Shown: positions 52,843-63,012, counted from the first letter of the stretch. The stretch is DNA of 64,000 nt from Porphyromonas pogonae (GCF_036320655.1 NZ_CP143258.1:2852424-2916423), one strand, 5' to 3'. The notes: generated by a model from the sequence alone, not told the origin. Numbers and translations: made by a program.

Positions 52843-54363
52843 CTAATTAGCAGTCAGTTGCTTGTAAGCCTTACCAATACACTCTACAATATCACCTGCA
52901 ATAAGGCTTTGCTGGGAGCATTGACCGGCATAGATATCTCCTGCCAATCCATGTAAGTAATTGCCCAAGACGGCTGCCGTGGCAGATGGATAGCCCTGAG
53001 CCAACAAGCCGGTGATAATACCGAGAAGCACATCGCCACTACCACCCGACGCCATACCGGGATTGCCCGTAGTATTGAACACTACATTACCGCTGGGCAT
53101 ACATGTAGCGCTGTAAGCACCTTTGAGCACAACGTATATATTGTGATTGGCAGCAAGAGCTCTTGCCTGACACAGGCGATCATAGTCATTGTCACAAAAA
53201 GTAGTGAGCCGCTCCAACTCACGAGCATGCGGCGTGAGTATACTTCCGGGAGGCAATATATCAAGGAGATTACGATCCTCGCCTATGATATTGAGGGCAT
53301 CAGCATCCAACACGATAGGCTTCGTAACGGAGCAAAGCAGTTCCCTAAGCATGGTGCGTGACAAGCTACTCTTGCCGAGGCCAGGCCCCACGCCTACCGC
53401 ACTATACTTCTGCGGGTCGGTAACCCCTGAGATACTACTCTCGTCCTTGTCAATCTGAACCATAGCTTCGGGTACGGAGATCTGCATAATCACCTCACCG
53501 CAAGCAGGCACATGTGCCGTGAGCATTCCCAGACCGCTTCGCAAAGCTGCCTTGGCAGACAAGCATGCCGCGCCCATCTTACCCCTACTGCCAGCTACAA
53601 GCAGAGCATGGCCGAAATTGTATTTATGACTAAATGTCTTACGGGGCTCTAATGCACGAGCCATATCCAAATCGGTAGCAAGGAAAAAGGATGCATTAAT
53701 AGCCGCTTTACCTTCATCACTCAGCCCAATGGATACCTCCTGCCACTTCCCGACGAAAGGGGCGTTTTCGGACATGAGAAAAGCAAGCTTGGGGTACTCG
53801 AAGGTAAACGTGCGTGTGGCATGCACTATGGCTTTGGGATTATTGCCCAGATTTTCCTCAGAGAAAAGCCCGGAGGGTATATCTATACTTACGACCTCCA
53901 TACCGCTCTCGTTGATAAACTGCACTAAACCGGCAAAACCGCCCTCGAGAGGTCTATTGAGTCCTGTACCGAAGAGTCCGTCTATGATGATACTGCCCGC
54001 ACGCATTTCGGGCGGATTGAATTCATTGATCACTTCATCCAGGTGACAACCGTGTGTCTCCAGAAGTCTCATGCGATTTTCCTCGCACTCGGGCGTGAGT
54101 TTTCCCTGAGTATTGAAGAGGAAAGTATACACGGTGTAGCTGTCTTCCAGCAGCATCCTTGATACTGCCAGAGCATCGGCCCCATTATTGCCCATACCTG
54201 CGAAGACATACACGTCATTGCGACGTGGCATGTAGTGCCTGTTAAATTCGTAGACAAATGAACGTGCGGCACGTTCTACCAATTCGATCTCCGGAATAGG
54301 TTCGTTTTTGATGGTAAAACGATCCAATTCGGCAATTTGTCCGCCCGTAAATATCTTTTTCAT
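52843..54363 (-). CDS. nnr: Bifunctional NAD(P)H-hydrate epimerase / ADP-dependent dehydratase
   Basis: 506 aa, the fused YjeF form. The N-terminal epimerase (about 1-215) has the Rossmann motif FAGMGNNGADALAVSR and the catalytic stretch IIDGLFGTGLNRPL. The C-terminal ribokinase-like dehydratase (about 230-500) has VAGSRGKMGAACLSAKAALR, ILTPHARELERLTTF and the active-site loop NPGMASGGSGDVLLGIITGL. It repairs hydrated NADH/NADPH in the cytoplasm. It lies 37 bp upstream of lpxA's stop side, in the same orientation as the lpx cluster, and is probably transcribed from it. Confidence 0.95.
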   Translation of the reverse strand: MKKIFTGGQIAELDRFTIKNEPIPEIELVERAARSFVYEFNRHYMPRRNDVYVFAGMGNNGADALAVSRMLLEDSYTVYTFLFNTQGKLTPECEENRMRLLETHGCHLDEVINEFNPPEMRAGSIIIDGLFGTGLNRPLEGGFAGLVQFINESGMEVVSIDIPSGLFSEENLGNNPKAIVHATRTFTFEYPKLAFLMSENAPFVGKWQEVSIGLSDEGKAAINASFFLATDLDMARALEPRKTFSHKYNFGHALLVAGSRGKMGAACLSAKAALRSGLGMLTAHVPACGEVIMQISVPEAMVQIDKDESSISGVTDPQKYSAVGVGPGLGKSSLSRTMLRELLCSVTKPIVLDADALNIIGEDRNLLDILPPGSILTPHARELERLTTFCDNDYDRLCQARALAANHNIYVVLKGAYSATCMPSGNVVFNTTGNPGMASGGSGDVLLGIITGLLAQGYPSATAAVLGNYLHGLAGDIYAGQCSQQSLIAGDIVECIGKAYKQLTAN

Positions 54364-54400
54364 TCCACTATGAATTTATATAGGTATGATGGTGATGAGA

Positions 54401-55192
54401 TTAGTCCATAGTACCTCTGACAATACCTCTCTGCGATGATTTGATAAAGTCGAGAATGAGGTTACGCTCATAGCTATCAGGGCACTCACGCTCTATCTCT
54501 TCCAATGCTTCTGTATTATTGAGCCCGCTCTGGTAAAGCTTACGATAGATATCATTGATCATGAATATCTGCTCGTTACTAAAGCCTCTACGGCGTAATC
54601 CCACGATGTTGATACCACAGTATGCAATGGGATCACGACCAACCAAGGCATAGGGAGGTATATCCTTGGATGTTCTGGAACCGCCCTGTACCATGACATG
54701 CTGCCCTACTCGGACAAACTGGTGAATGAGCACTCCACCGCTTATGATAGCGTGATTGTCGATCTCGACCTCACCTGCCACCTGAGTAGCATTACCGATG
54801 ATCACATGATCCCCCACAATACAGTCATGAGCGACATGGCTATAGGCCATGAGAAGGCAGTGGCGCCCCACTACCGTTTTGCCCCTGGAGGCTGTGCCAC
54901 GGTTTATGGTAACGCACTCTCGCACGGTAGTATAATCACCTATAAAAGCCTCGCTGTACTCGCCTTGGAACTTAAGATCCTGGGGAATGCCCGCTATCAC
55001 TGCTCCGGGGTGTATATTGCAGTGGTGTCCTATTCTAGCACCTGAGCGCACTATAGCATGAGGGTGAATCACTGTATCATCACCTATTTCCGTATTGTCT
55101 TCGATGACGGCAAATGCTTCCACTTTTACGTTATTACCTAATTTTGCATTAGGATGCACTTGCGCCATGGGGCTTATTAAATTCTCTGACAT
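54401..55192 (-). CDS. lpxA: UDP-N-acetylglucosamine O-acyltransferase LpxA
   Basis: 263 aa from ATG 55192 (MSENLISPMAQVHPNAKLGN). ATG 55201 adds three residues and cannot be excluded. Hexapeptide left-handed beta-helix repeats run to about residue 190 (INRGTASRGKTVVGRHCLLM, YSHVAHDCIVGDHVIIGNA), with the catalytic His in AYSHVAHDC. The C-terminal helical tail (GFSNEQIFMINDIYRKLYQS) is LpxA-specific. It catalyses the first step of lipid A synthesis. It directly follows lpxC-fabZ. Confidence 0.95.
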   Translation of the reverse strand: MSENLISPMAQVHPNAKLGNNVKVEAFAVIEDNTEIGDDTVIHPHAIVRSGARIGHHCNIHPGAVIAGIPQDLKFQGEYSEAFIGDYTTVRECVTINRGTASRGKTVVGRHCLLMAYSHVAHDCIVGDHVIIGNATQVAGEVEIDNHAIISGGVLIHQFVRVGQHVMVQGGSRTSKDIPPYALVGRDPIAYCGINIVGLRRRGFSNEQIFMINDIYRKLYQSGLNNTEALEEIERECPDSYERNLILDFIKSSQRGIVRGTMD

Positions 55193-55205
55193 TAGAGTCA
55201 ATCTT

Positions 55206-56588
55206 TTATTTGTTTTTGACTATCTGAGCCATAAACTCAGCTTCACACACTAACTTATCGCCAACGAAAGCCAACCCTCTCATATTCGCTACACCTCGAC
55301 GCATCTCGGAAATCATCCTCAGTTTGAAAATCAAAGTATCGCCGGGAACTACTTTCTGACGGAACTTTACATTATCTATCTTGAGGAAATAAGTAGAGTA
55401 CTTCTCAGGATCATCGACACTATTGAGCACCAATAGGCCTCCTACCTGAGCCATAGCCTCGACCTGTAGTACGCCGGGCATTACAGGCTCTTCAGGGAAA
55501 TGGCCGGGGAAGAAAGGCTCATTGCCGGAAACATTCTTTACCCCCACAATATAATCAGTACCAAACTCGATAATCTTATCCACAAGAAGGAAGGGATAAC
55601 GGTGCGGCAGTAACTCTTTGATACGATTGATATCCATCAAAGGCTCTATATTGGGATTGTATGAGGGAGCTTGTGACTCATTCAATTTGATATCCTTGCG
55701 AAGGACAGCCGCCATCTGATTGTTGATCTTATGTCCAGGGCAGAAAGCAATGATGCGCCCTTGTATATGGCGTCCGATAAGAGCCAGATCGCCTAATACG
55801 TCAAGGAGCTTGTGCCTTGCCGGTTCATTGACAAACTGCAAAGGCTTGTTGTTTATATATCCCAGATCTTGCACTTGCTTGCGTGCTACTCCCATGAGGT
55901 CGCTGAGATTGTCGAGCTCGGACTGCTCCAGAGGCTCGTCATAGATCACCAATGCATTGTCGAGGTCTCCGCCCTTGATAAGCCCGTGGGCAAGGAGTTG
56001 CTTGATCTCACGCACAAAAACAAATGTACGGGCTTTGGATATCTGCTCATCGAAGTCAGCCAAATCATCTAATACTGCATACTGATTGGACAGGACAGAT
56101 GAATCAAATGAAATGTGGACATCTATTCCGAACTTTTCATCGGGTAGCAGTATGATCCGTGATCCGTTGGTGCCTATTACTTCCTGACGCTTTTTGACTA
56201 TATAATATTCGCGCGGATATTTCTGCTCTTCGAGACCTACTTTCTTGATTGCCTCCACATACGCTGTGGCGCTACCGTCCAGGATAGGAAACTCGGGAGC
56301 ATCGACATCAATAATGCAGTTGTCTACACCCATAGCATACAAAGCAGCCATAGCATGCTCAATGGTACTTACCGAAACACCATCCTTTGACAATACGGTA
56401 CCTCTTTCCGTGCCGCACACATATTCGGCCAAAGCCGGTATCTCGACTACGGGGTCAAGATCGGTGCGTCTGATGACACATCCTGTACCGTCAGGCGCGG
56501 GGTTGAAAGTAATATGTATTGTCAATCCCGTATGCAGGCCTTTGCCTTCCAAGCTAAAACTTTCTTTGATGGTCTGTTGCTTTTGCAT
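55206..56588 (-). CDS. lpxC-fabZ: LpxC-FabZ fusion: UDP-3-O-acyl-GlcNAc deacetylase / 3-hydroxyacyl-ACP dehydratase
   Basis: 460 aa. LpxC covers about 1-300: [17 protein letters not shown], the zinc His in [19 protein letters not shown] (about 79), and [14 protein letters not shown] with the other zinc His and Asp. FabZ covers about 315-460: [13 protein letters not shown] and the catalytic [20 protein letters not shown]. The fusion is normal in Bacteroidota and joins the committed lipid A step to fatty-acid elongation. It is 12 bp downstream of lpxD and 13 bp upstream of lpxA. Confidence 0.96.
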   Translation of the reverse strand: MQKQQTIKESFSLEGKGLHTGLTIHITFNPAPDGTGCVIRRTDLDPVVEIPALAEYVCGTERGTVLSKDGVSVSTIEHAMAALYAMGVDNCIIDVDAPEFPILDGSATAYVEAIKKVGLEEQKYPREYYIVKKRQEVIGTNGSRIILLPDEKFGIDVHISFDSSVLSNQYAVLDDLADFDEQISKARTFVFVREIKQLLAHGLIKGGDLDNALVIYDEPLEQSELDNLSDLMGVARKQVQDLGYINNKPLQFVNEPARHKLLDVLGDLALIGRHIQGRIIAFCPGHKINNQMAAVLRKDIKLNESQAPSYNPNIEPLMDINRIKELLPHRYPFLLVDKIIEFGTDYIVGVKNVSGNEPFFPGHFPEEPVMPGVLQVEAMAQVGGLLVLNSVDDPEKYSTYFLKIDNVKFRQKVVPGDTLIFKLRMISEMRRGVANMRGLAFVGDKLVCEAEFMAQIVKNK

Positions 56589-56600
56589 ATCGTATTTACT

Positions 56601-57635
56601 TTACTTATTTGTTTCTATTTGTTTTTCTAAAGATCGTAATCTTTTCTCTATTTCAGGAAGTTTGGGCAGATATACATAAGCTCGCATAGCTTCCCGTGCA
56701 TTCATTGCCGGCGATCCCAGCAGTACTGATCCGTCCTTCACATTACTCAAGATACCCGTTTGACCACCTAAACCGACTTTGTTGCCGATAGTAACGTGTC
56801 CCGAGATACCTACCTGACCTCCCACCTGGCACCACTGCCCGATGTGTGAAGATCCGGCCATGCCCGCCTGAGACGCCATCACCGTGTGTTCCCCTACGGT
56901 GCAGTTGTGTGCTATCTGAATAAGATTGTCCAGTTTAGCCCCTTTGTGCACCACGGTATTGCCCATCACGGCACGATCCACACAGGTATTAGCTCCTATC
57001 TCTACATCATCCTCAATGATTACTCCTCCGAGCTGAGGTATCTTGTGGTAACCATCGGCTTCAGGTGCAAAGCCAAAACCATCAGCACCGATAACGGCGC
57101 CGGCATGCACGATGCACTTCTTACCTATAGAGGATCCATGATAAACCGTTACATGAGGATTTATCACAGTACCCTCACCTACGGTCACACCTTCGCCAAG
57201 AAATACATGTGGATATATTTTGGCAGCCTTGCCCAATACTACTCCGGCTTCAATACAAGCATACGCTCCGATATAAATATCCTCGGGGAGCTGTACGGAA
57301 GGGTCAATACGCGCGGTATCATCCACCCCTTTGCGTTCTCTTGTCTGCATGGTCTGCACCCGTTGCAAAAGTTCGGCCAAAGCCGCATAAGCGTCCTTGA
57401 CCCTGATGAGTGTAGTATCTATAGCTTTTTGAGGAGTAAAATTTTCATTGACCAATACGGCCGAGGCTTTGGTATCGTAGATATAATGCTCATATTTATT
57501 ATTGGCAAGGAAAGTAATCTCACCTTCGGCAGCATCTTCGATTTTGCCAAAGTTACTCAGCTTTACGTCAGCATTGCCCTCAACAGTGCCTCCAAGTAAC
57601 TGAGCTACCTGCCCTGCTGTAAATTCTATCTTCAT
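56601..57635 (-). CDS. lpxD: UDP-3-O-(3-hydroxyacyl)glucosamine N-acyltransferase LpxD
   Basis: 344 aa. An N-terminal uridine-binding domain (about 1-100: [20 protein letters not shown]) precedes hexapeptide beta-helix repeats to about 310 ([40 protein letters not shown]), with the catalytic His in IAHNC. A C-terminal coiled helix ends the protein ([17 protein letters not shown]). It adds the N-linked acyl chain in lipid A synthesis. Its ATG overlaps the pyrF stop by 4 bp (ATGA), so the two are translationally coupled. Confidence 0.96.
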   Translation of the reverse strand: MKIEFTAGQVAQLLGGTVEGNADVKLSNFGKIEDAAEGEITFLANNKYEHYIYDTKASAVLVNENFTPQKAIDTTLIRVKDAYAALAELLQRVQTMQTRERKGVDDTARIDPSVQLPEDIYIGAYACIEAGVVLGKAAKIYPHVFLGEGVTVGEGTVINPHVTVYHGSSIGKKCIVHAGAVIGADGFGFAPEADGYHKIPQLGGVIIEDDVEIGANTCVDRAVMGNTVVHKGAKLDNLIQIAHNCTVGEHTVMASQAGMAGSSHIGQWCQVGGQVGISGHVTIGNKVGLGGQTGILSNVKDGSVLLGSPAMNAREAMRAYVYLPKLPEIEKRLRSLEKQIETNK

Positions 57636-58468
57636 GCTTCAATCAGATTATATTTGATCAGAGCGTCTTCCATCTGACGCTTCAACGCTGCAGCTTCTTC
57701 AGCCGCACGGGAAGCAAAGCGCTCCGTTTTATCCGCATAGATGATACTGCGTGATGCGTTTACGAGCAAGCCGCATGTATCGTTCAGTCCATACTTCACC
57801 ACTTCTTCCAGACTTCCGTTTTGAGATCCCACTCCGGGTACCAGTAGAAACTTATCCGGAACTATCATCCTGATACGCTCGAGCATCGAAGCTTTGGTCG
57901 CTCCCACTACATACATCAGTTGGTCTGAATTGGTCCATGACTTGGATACCCTGAGCACTTTCTCAAAGTAGTACTCACCCTGATTATCTGGCACCAACTG
58001 AAAGTCTTGGGCCCCTTCATTGGAAGTAAGAGCAAGCAATATAGCCCACTTGCCGGGGTATTGGAGGAATGGCGTCACACTATCCGAGCCCATATAAGGC
58101 GACACCGTCACTGCATCTACCTTGAGATGCTCAAAGAAGCTACGGGCATACATATCACTGGTATTACCTATATCGCCACGTTTGGCATCGGCAATGATAA
58201 ACTGATCAGGATAATTCTCTCGAATATACTCTACCGTTTTCTCAAATGCCTGTACCCCGAAAGCTCCCATACATTCATAAAAAGCCATATTGGGCTTGTA
58301 CGCAACACAATACTGCGCCGTGGCATCTACGATCTTTTTGTTGAATGCAAAGATGGGGTCATCTTCGGTCTGTAAATGCGCCGGTATCTTGCGAATATCC
58401 GTATCAAGTCCTACACACAGGAAAGACTTCTTGCGACAAATATTCTCAAACAGCTCTTGCTTAGTCAT
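57632..58468 (-). CDS. pyrF: Orotidine-5'-phosphate decarboxylase
   Basis: 278 aa, the longer type 2 form. [15 protein letters not shown] opens the barrel. [20 protein letters not shown] carries the catalytic Asp-Lys-x-x-Asp array (DAKRGDI). [12 protein letters not shown] binds phosphate. It catalyses the last step of UMP synthesis. It overlaps lpxD by 4 bp and follows prfA by 55 bp. Confidence 0.95.
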   Translation of the reverse strand: MTKQELFENICRKKSFLCVGLDTDIRKIPAHLQTEDDPIFAFNKKIVDATAQYCVAYKPNMAFYECMGAFGVQAFEKTVEYIRENYPDQFIIADAKRGDIGNTSDMYARSFFEHLKVDAVTVSPYMGSDSVTPFLQYPGKWAILLALTSNEGAQDFQLVPDNQGEYYFEKVLRVSKSWTNSDQLMYVVGATKASMLERIRMIVPDKFLLVPGVGSQNGSLEEVVKYGLNDTCGLLVNASRSIIYADKTERFASRAAEEAAALKRQMEDALIKYNLIEA

Positions 58469-58523
58469 AGTTATATATATTCAAGTGGTAAATATGTTTT
58501 CTATAAGTATTTATTTTCATTGT

Positions 58524-59612
58524 TTATAATTCGGCTTCTTTCATCCTCTCTACATTCTCAGCCACGATGAGCTGATCGATGATCTCTTGTATCTCACCGT
58601 TCATTACAGCCGACAAGTTGTATAAAGTGAGATTGATGCGGTGATCTGTCACACGTCCCTGCGGATAGTTGTAGGTGCGTATCTTGGCTGAGCGGTCACC
58701 CGTAGACACCATAGTCTTACGCTTGGCAGCGATAGCATCATTATGCTTGGCCAGCTCGATATCGAATATTTTGGTTCTCAACATCTGCATAGCCAACTCA
58801 CGGTTGGCGAGTTGCGAGCGAGCTTGCTGGCACACCACCACGATACCCGTAGGCTTGTGCGTGAGTTGCACCTTGGTTTCCACCTTATTTACATTCTGTC
58901 CTCCTGCACCTCCCGAGCGAGATGTTTGCATCTCCACGTCGGCAGGGTTGATCTCTACGTCCACTTCATCAGCTTCGGGCAGTACAGCCACAGTAGCTGC
59001 TGAGGTATGTACACGACCTTGGGTTTCGGTAGCAGGTACACGTTGCACGCGGTGTACACCGGACTCATATTTGAGTATACCGTACACCCCCTCGCCGGTC
59101 ACATTGAACACGACCTCTTTATAACCGCCGGCAGTACCTTCGGTAAAACTGGTCACTTCCGTTTGCCAGCCTCTATTTTCACAATAGCGTGTATACATCT
59201 TGAAGAGGTCACCGGCAAAGATAGCAGCTTCGTCACCACCGGTTCCACCCCGGATTTCCACTACGGCATTCTTCTCGTCCTGCGGGTCGGCAGGCACCAA
59301 TAGCATTTTGATCTCTTCCTCCAAAGTAGGGAGTTGCTGCTCCGCTTCCTGCATCATCTCACGGGCCATAGCACGCAATTCCTGATCACTTTCGGACTCC
59401 AGTGTTTCACGTCCCTCGGCAATATTGGCGAGTAATAGACGATACTCCTTGCCTTTGTCGAGGATCTTTTCGAGATCACGGTATTCCTTCCCCAACTTTA
59501 CAAACCGCTTTTGGTCTGCTATCACTCCGGGATCGGTAATGAGAGTAGATACTTCTTCAAAACGAGCTTCAAGGCCTTCTATACGCGATATTAAATCGTT
59601 TTCCGCAGCCAT
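58524..59612 (-). CDS. prfA: Peptide chain release factor 1
   Basis: 362 aa. The GGQ loop is [14 protein letters not shown] (about residues 232-245). The RF1-type recognition motif PAT occurs in [19 protein letters not shown], which marks RF1 (UAG/UAA) and not RF2. An N-terminal coiled-coil domain is present ([17 protein letters not shown]). It lies 3 bp after purM. Confidence 0.96.
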   Translation of the reverse strand: MAAENDLISRIEGLEARFEEVSTLITDPGVIADQKRFVKLGKEYRDLEKILDKGKEYRLLLANIAEGRETLESESDQELRAMAREMMQEAEQQLPTLEEEIKMLLVPADPQDEKNAVVEIRGGTGGDEAAIFAGDLFKMYTRYCENRGWQTEVTSFTEGTAGGYKEVVFNVTGEGVYGILKYESGVHRVQRVPATETQGRVHTSAATVAVLPEADEVDVEINPADVEMQTSRSGGAGGQNVNKVETKVQLTHKPTGIVVVCQQARSQLANRELAMQMLRTKIFDIELAKHNDAIAAKRKTMVSTGDRSAKIRTYNYPQGRVTDHRINLTLYNLSAVMNGEIQEIIDQLIVAENVERMKEAEL

Positions 59613-59615
59613 TCA

Positions 59616-60779
59616 TCAATAATTAAGATCACCGTAAGGTGAACGGATTAACAAACTATTCTCCGATGCATCCTCTACTCGACCCACTATCTGTGCCGGG
59701 ATGCCAAAACTTTCGGATACTTCAATAACTTTCGGGGCGTCTTCGGGCGACACATAGATCTCCATGCGATGTCCCATATTGAAGACTTTATACATCTCTT
59801 TCCAAGGCGTACCGCTTTCTTTTCTGATAAGTTCGAAAAGCGGAGGCACCGGGAAGAGATTATCTTTGATGACACGTTTGTTTTTCACAAAGTGCATGAT
59901 TTTCGTTTGAGCACCACCCGAGCAATGCACCATACCATGGATACATGGACGCATCATATCAAGCAGCTTCTTGATTACGGGGGCATAAGTGCGTGTGGGA
60001 GATAACACGAGTTGTCCGGCATTGATATCCACACCCTCTACCTTGTCAGTAAGCTTGACAGAGCCACTGTAAACCAAGTCATCGGGCAAGGCGGCATCAT
60101 AGCTCTCAGGGTATTTGTCCGCCAGATAATGACCAAACACATCGTGGCGGGCGGAGGTCAAGCCATTGCTACCCATACCTCCATTATATTGTTTCTCATA
60201 AGAAGCCTTTCCGTACGAAGCCAAGCCCACAATGACATCACCACCGCTAATGCGGGCGTTGTCTATGACATCGGCACGTTTCATGCGGCACGTTACTGTG
60301 CTATCCACAATTATCGTACGAACCAAGTCACCTACATCTGCGGTCTCCCCACCTGTAGAATATGCGTTTACCCCCATGCTTCTCAGCTCGGCGAGCAACT
60401 CTTCCGTGCCACCTATGATTGCTGCTATTACGTCACCGGGGATGAGTAGCTTATTGCGCCCTATGGTAGATGATACCAGGATGTTATCCACGGCGCCCAC
60501 ACACAGCAGGTCGTCAATATTCATGATAAGAGCATCCTGAGCTATTCCTTTCCACACGGATAAATCACCTGTCTCTTTCCAGTACAAATACGCCAGAGAC
60601 GATTTGGTGCCCGCACCATCGGCATGCATGATATTGCAATACTCGGCATCACCGCCCAGGATGTCCGGGATTATCTTACAGAAAGCTTGAGGATACAGTC
60701 CTTTATCCACATTTTTAATAGCCATGTGAACGTCTTCTTTAGAAGCGGACACTCCTCGTTGAATGTATCTTTCGTCCAT
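59616..60779 (-). CDS. purM: Phosphoribosylformylglycinamidine cyclo-ligase (AIR synthase), Bacteroidota form
   Basis: 387 aa. The PurM fold is recognised from MHADGAGTKSSLAYLYWKET, MNIDDLLCVGAVDNILVSST, STGGETADVGDLVRTIIVDS and the C-terminal AIRS_C domain (HCSGGAQTKIMHFVKN, FNMGHRMEIYV). It is longer and diverged from E. coli PurM, as in other Bacteroidota. It converts FGAM to AIR in purine synthesis. It starts the purM-prfA-pyrF-lpx run together with the glucosaminidase gene 18 bp upstream. Confidence 0.9.
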   Translation of the reverse strand: MDERYIQRGVSASKEDVHMAIKNVDKGLYPQAFCKIIPDILGGDAEYCNIMHADGAGTKSSLAYLYWKETGDLSVWKGIAQDALIMNIDDLLCVGAVDNILVSSTIGRNKLLIPGDVIAAIIGGTEELLAELRSMGVNAYSTGGETADVGDLVRTIIVDSTVTCRMKRADVIDNARISGGDVIVGLASYGKASYEKQYNGGMGSNGLTSARHDVFGHYLADKYPESYDAALPDDLVYSGSVKLTDKVEGVDINAGQLVLSPTRTYAPVIKKLLDMMRPCIHGMVHCSGGAQTKIMHFVKNKRVIKDNLFPVPPLFELIRKESGTPWKEMYKVFNMGHRMEIYVSPEDAPKVIEVSESFGIPAQIVGRVEDASENSLLIRSPYGDLNY

Positions 60780-60797
60780 TATTATTGATAGGGTAGC

Positions 60798-61742
60798 TTA
60801 ACGAAGGCGTAGCACATCCCCCTCTTCAGGGATATAATCGCCATCCTTATTATTTAGTTTGTAAAGATTTTCCATCCTGATGCCGTAACGCTGTGCTATA
60901 CTGTGCATGGAGTCGCCCACCCTCACCACGTAGTCGAAGTAAGGAGCAGTCGCTTTAGATCGCTTAGGCTCGAGATACACAATATCCCCTTTCCTCAAGG
61001 TAAATTCAAGAGGCGTATCATTGTACCTGGCTATCTTCTTAGCCGGGATACCCATATCTTGGGCTATACGGTCATAACTATCCTGATCCACAGCTATCAC
61101 ATAGAGTAGTCCGTAACTCAGATAAGCTTCTCTTTTAGGACCTTTGAAAGTACTGGGAGTCTTTTCGGCCTGAGCTTCTCGATACTCTCCACGACCACCC
61201 TGCCAAGAGGCCTTGACCCCCTTGTCCAAAGCATACAACTCATAATCCTCCACTATTTTGATAAGCATATTGGCATAGCCCTTGTTAGTGGCATAGCCGC
61301 ATTCCTGCAATCCTTTTGCCCAACCTTTATAGTCGTCGGCACGTAATCGAAAAAGCCTCTCATATCTTTTGACAAGTAGGAACTTAGAGTGGTCTTCGTA
61401 AGAATCTTTCCAATGCTTGTAACTTCTGAAGCATTCGTTTTCCATATCGTCAGTCTTGAATGCCCTGCCGCCATCCCATGATCTGTGGCACTTGATCCCG
61501 AAGTGATTGTTGTGCTCACGAGCCAGAGAACTCGTACCTGCACCCGTCTCCACCAGAGCTTGTGCCATAGTGATACTGGCCGGTATACCATAACGAGCCA
61601 TCTGCCTTTGGGCTTCTTCGGTATGTTGAGTGATATAATTCATATAAACTTGCTTGCGCTGCACTTGAGCACTGAGCATGTTGGTCACCAAAAGAAAGAG
61701 CGTGACGATGAAAAAGCATTGAGAAAGATATATTTTTTTCAT
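60798..61742 (-). CDS. Secreted glucosaminidase-domain protein with C-terminal LysM
   Basis: 314 aa. Signal peptide about 1-26 (NMLSAQ). The glucosaminidase (GH73/FlgJ-like) domain spans about 32-180: TMAQALVETGAGTSSLAREH, NHFGIKCHRSW, and SYKHWKDSYEDHSKFLL, with Glu of VETGAG as the likely acid. One weak LysM (about 210-258) and one clear LysM (about 267-314: VVRVGDSMHSIAQRYGIRME) bind peptidoglycan. It cleaves the glycan backbone during growth or division. It begins a minus-strand block. Confidence 0.9.
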   Translation of the reverse strand: MKKIYLSQCFFIVTLFLLVTNMLSAQVQRKQVYMNYITQHTEEAQRQMARYGIPASITMAQALVETGAGTSSLAREHNNHFGIKCHRSWDGGRAFKTDDMENECFRSYKHWKDSYEDHSKFLLVKRYERLFRLRADDYKGWAKGLQECGYATNKGYANMLIKIVEDYELYALDKGVKASWQGGRGEYREAQAEKTPSTFKGPKREAYLSYGLLYVIAVDQDSYDRIAQDMGIPAKKIARYNDTPLEFTLRKGDIVYLEPKRSKATAPYFDYVVRVGDSMHSIAQRYGIRMENLYKLNNKDGDYIPEEGDVLRLR

Positions 61743-62596
61743 TGATTATACTCTGAGATGGTCTGAATCCAATTTATTATTAAACAAAAATACAAAAAAA
61801 GGAGGTATGGCACGAGATATATGTATTATTTCTTATCATACAACATCTTACATACCTTCTTAGGGCATGATATACAACGGTTTGATCCCACGTTCTCCCC
61901 CCTCAATAAAAGCAAACCCGGTGATGGCGACCTTGGTTCAGTTATATTGATTGGAGAGCAAGAGCCGGTATTACCAAGATATAAATAATGTGCTAATAAT
62001 GATGCAAAAAAAGGACATTATAATCATATTAAATCCAAAAAGCATTCATAAAATCCATTTTTATAAAAACGGAATAACCATTGCTGTAAATATAACTATC
62101 CGGGAAAGTATATAACCTCATGCTCCTATAATCTAACGTACACAGATGGTGGTTTTATTTTATGACTATGCCATACGCCATAGGCTGTTCTCATCTGACA
62201 AACAAACAACATGCAGATAACGACATTATTACAGAATTAATTATTACAACATAAAAGTTAAAAAAGGTCAAAAAAAAGATATTGTCAGATTAATTTCTGC
62301 AGGCGACTCAATTGAGAAATAAAAACTTCACATCCTTCTATTTCAGGAAATCGATAAAAATCGGGTGTTACTTCTTACTCATTTTACATGAAAGCAGGGA
62401 TATTAAAGAAGTCTCACTGAATGAAGCATTAGATTCCTAATACGAATATCAGGAAAAGAACCATCAAGCCCCTCTTATCATCAAGGTTTTCTCGCACCAT
62501 AAACATCAGGAAAGGCTCTGAAACTATCATTTTGTCAGTTTTGTGAGGTGTGGTAGTGTGGGTGGATAGATTCGCTGTAATGGTTGGTAGTAGGAC

Positions 62597-62627
62597 TTGA
62601 CAAGGGGGGGGGCTTGTTGTATCTTTG
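62597..62627 (+). promoter_or_regulatory. Shared promoter-like element, copy C, with a G9 spacer tract
   Basis: TTGACA (62597-62602), 17 bp including nine G (62604-62612), then TATCTTTG (62620-62627). Same element as at 31584 and 51343, where the G run is five. A longer homopolymer inside the spacer would change the -33/-7 distance when it slips. Confidence 0.6.
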
Positions 62628-62633
62628 TGGTGG

Positions 62634-62932
62634 CGCTGTTTTATTTACTTGATATACCTTTTTTGATGATGATGTACTATATTCCTTACTCCGTAATATT
62701 CTTCATGGTTTATTTACACCTCTGTTTACCTTATTCAACCTGCTCGGTATTATTCGGCCTTAGCCGGGACTACGGGTTACAGGTGGCATTGCTTCATCAT
62801 CTTTGATGGAGTATTATTGGCTCACAGGCTGATTCTATAACATCCGTCCAATCGCATATCCGCATATGATTTATGCACGGGCCTTTTCATCCTACAAAAA
62901 AAGCCGACTCTGTAAGTAGAGTCGGCTTTTTT
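62634..62932 (+). ncRNA. Candidate small RNA between promoter element C and a strong terminator
   Basis: Predicted start about 7 nt past the -7 box and end at the hairpin 62897-62932, giving about 300 nt. I see no conserved RNA family signature (RNase P, tmRNA and SRP motifs are absent). Short open frames inside look random. Support is from signals only. Confidence 0.38.
62897..62932. terminator. Bidirectional rho-independent terminator
   Basis: A perfect 15-bp inverted repeat (62897-62911 with 62918-62932), GC-rich near the 6-nt loop and A6/T6 at its base, the form of a terminator working in both directions. It would separate the candidate sRNA from the transposase gene. Confidence 0.85.
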
Positions 62933-62950
62933 ATGCTACAAAGTCTGTTG

Positions 62951-63001
62951 ACTTATCCTAATAGGGCTGTTGACCTATCCTATAAGATCAATTGTTTTAA
63001 C
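62951..63001. repeat. 22-nt repeat array, third locus, possibly cut by the IS
   Basis: CTAATAGGGC at 62958 and CTATAAGATC at 62980 are 22 nt apart and each follows TTATC/CTATC as in the other arrays. The tail AATTGTTTTAACG matches the tail of unit 2/3 at 4125-4160. The next unit (63002 on) is not recognisable where the IS982 region begins. Confidence 0.65.
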
Positions 63002-63012
63002 GTGAGTTCGGT

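Larger units (their letters stand above)
61743..63012. other. 1.27-kb intergenic region with promoter element C, candidate sRNA, terminator and 22-nt repeats
   Basis: 61743-62500 is AT-rich and holds the upstream region of the glucosaminidase gene. 62521-62538 repeats an 18-mer from 32421. The rest holds the elements listed separately. A frame that opens at the TTG of the -33 box (62597) is not taken as a gene because it would start upstream of the predicted transcript. Confidence 0.6.

Noticed and set aside
62597..62806. Small membrane protein starting at TTG 62597
   Set aside because: The start codon is the -33 box of a shared promoter element, and the sequence is not conserved at the other two copies.
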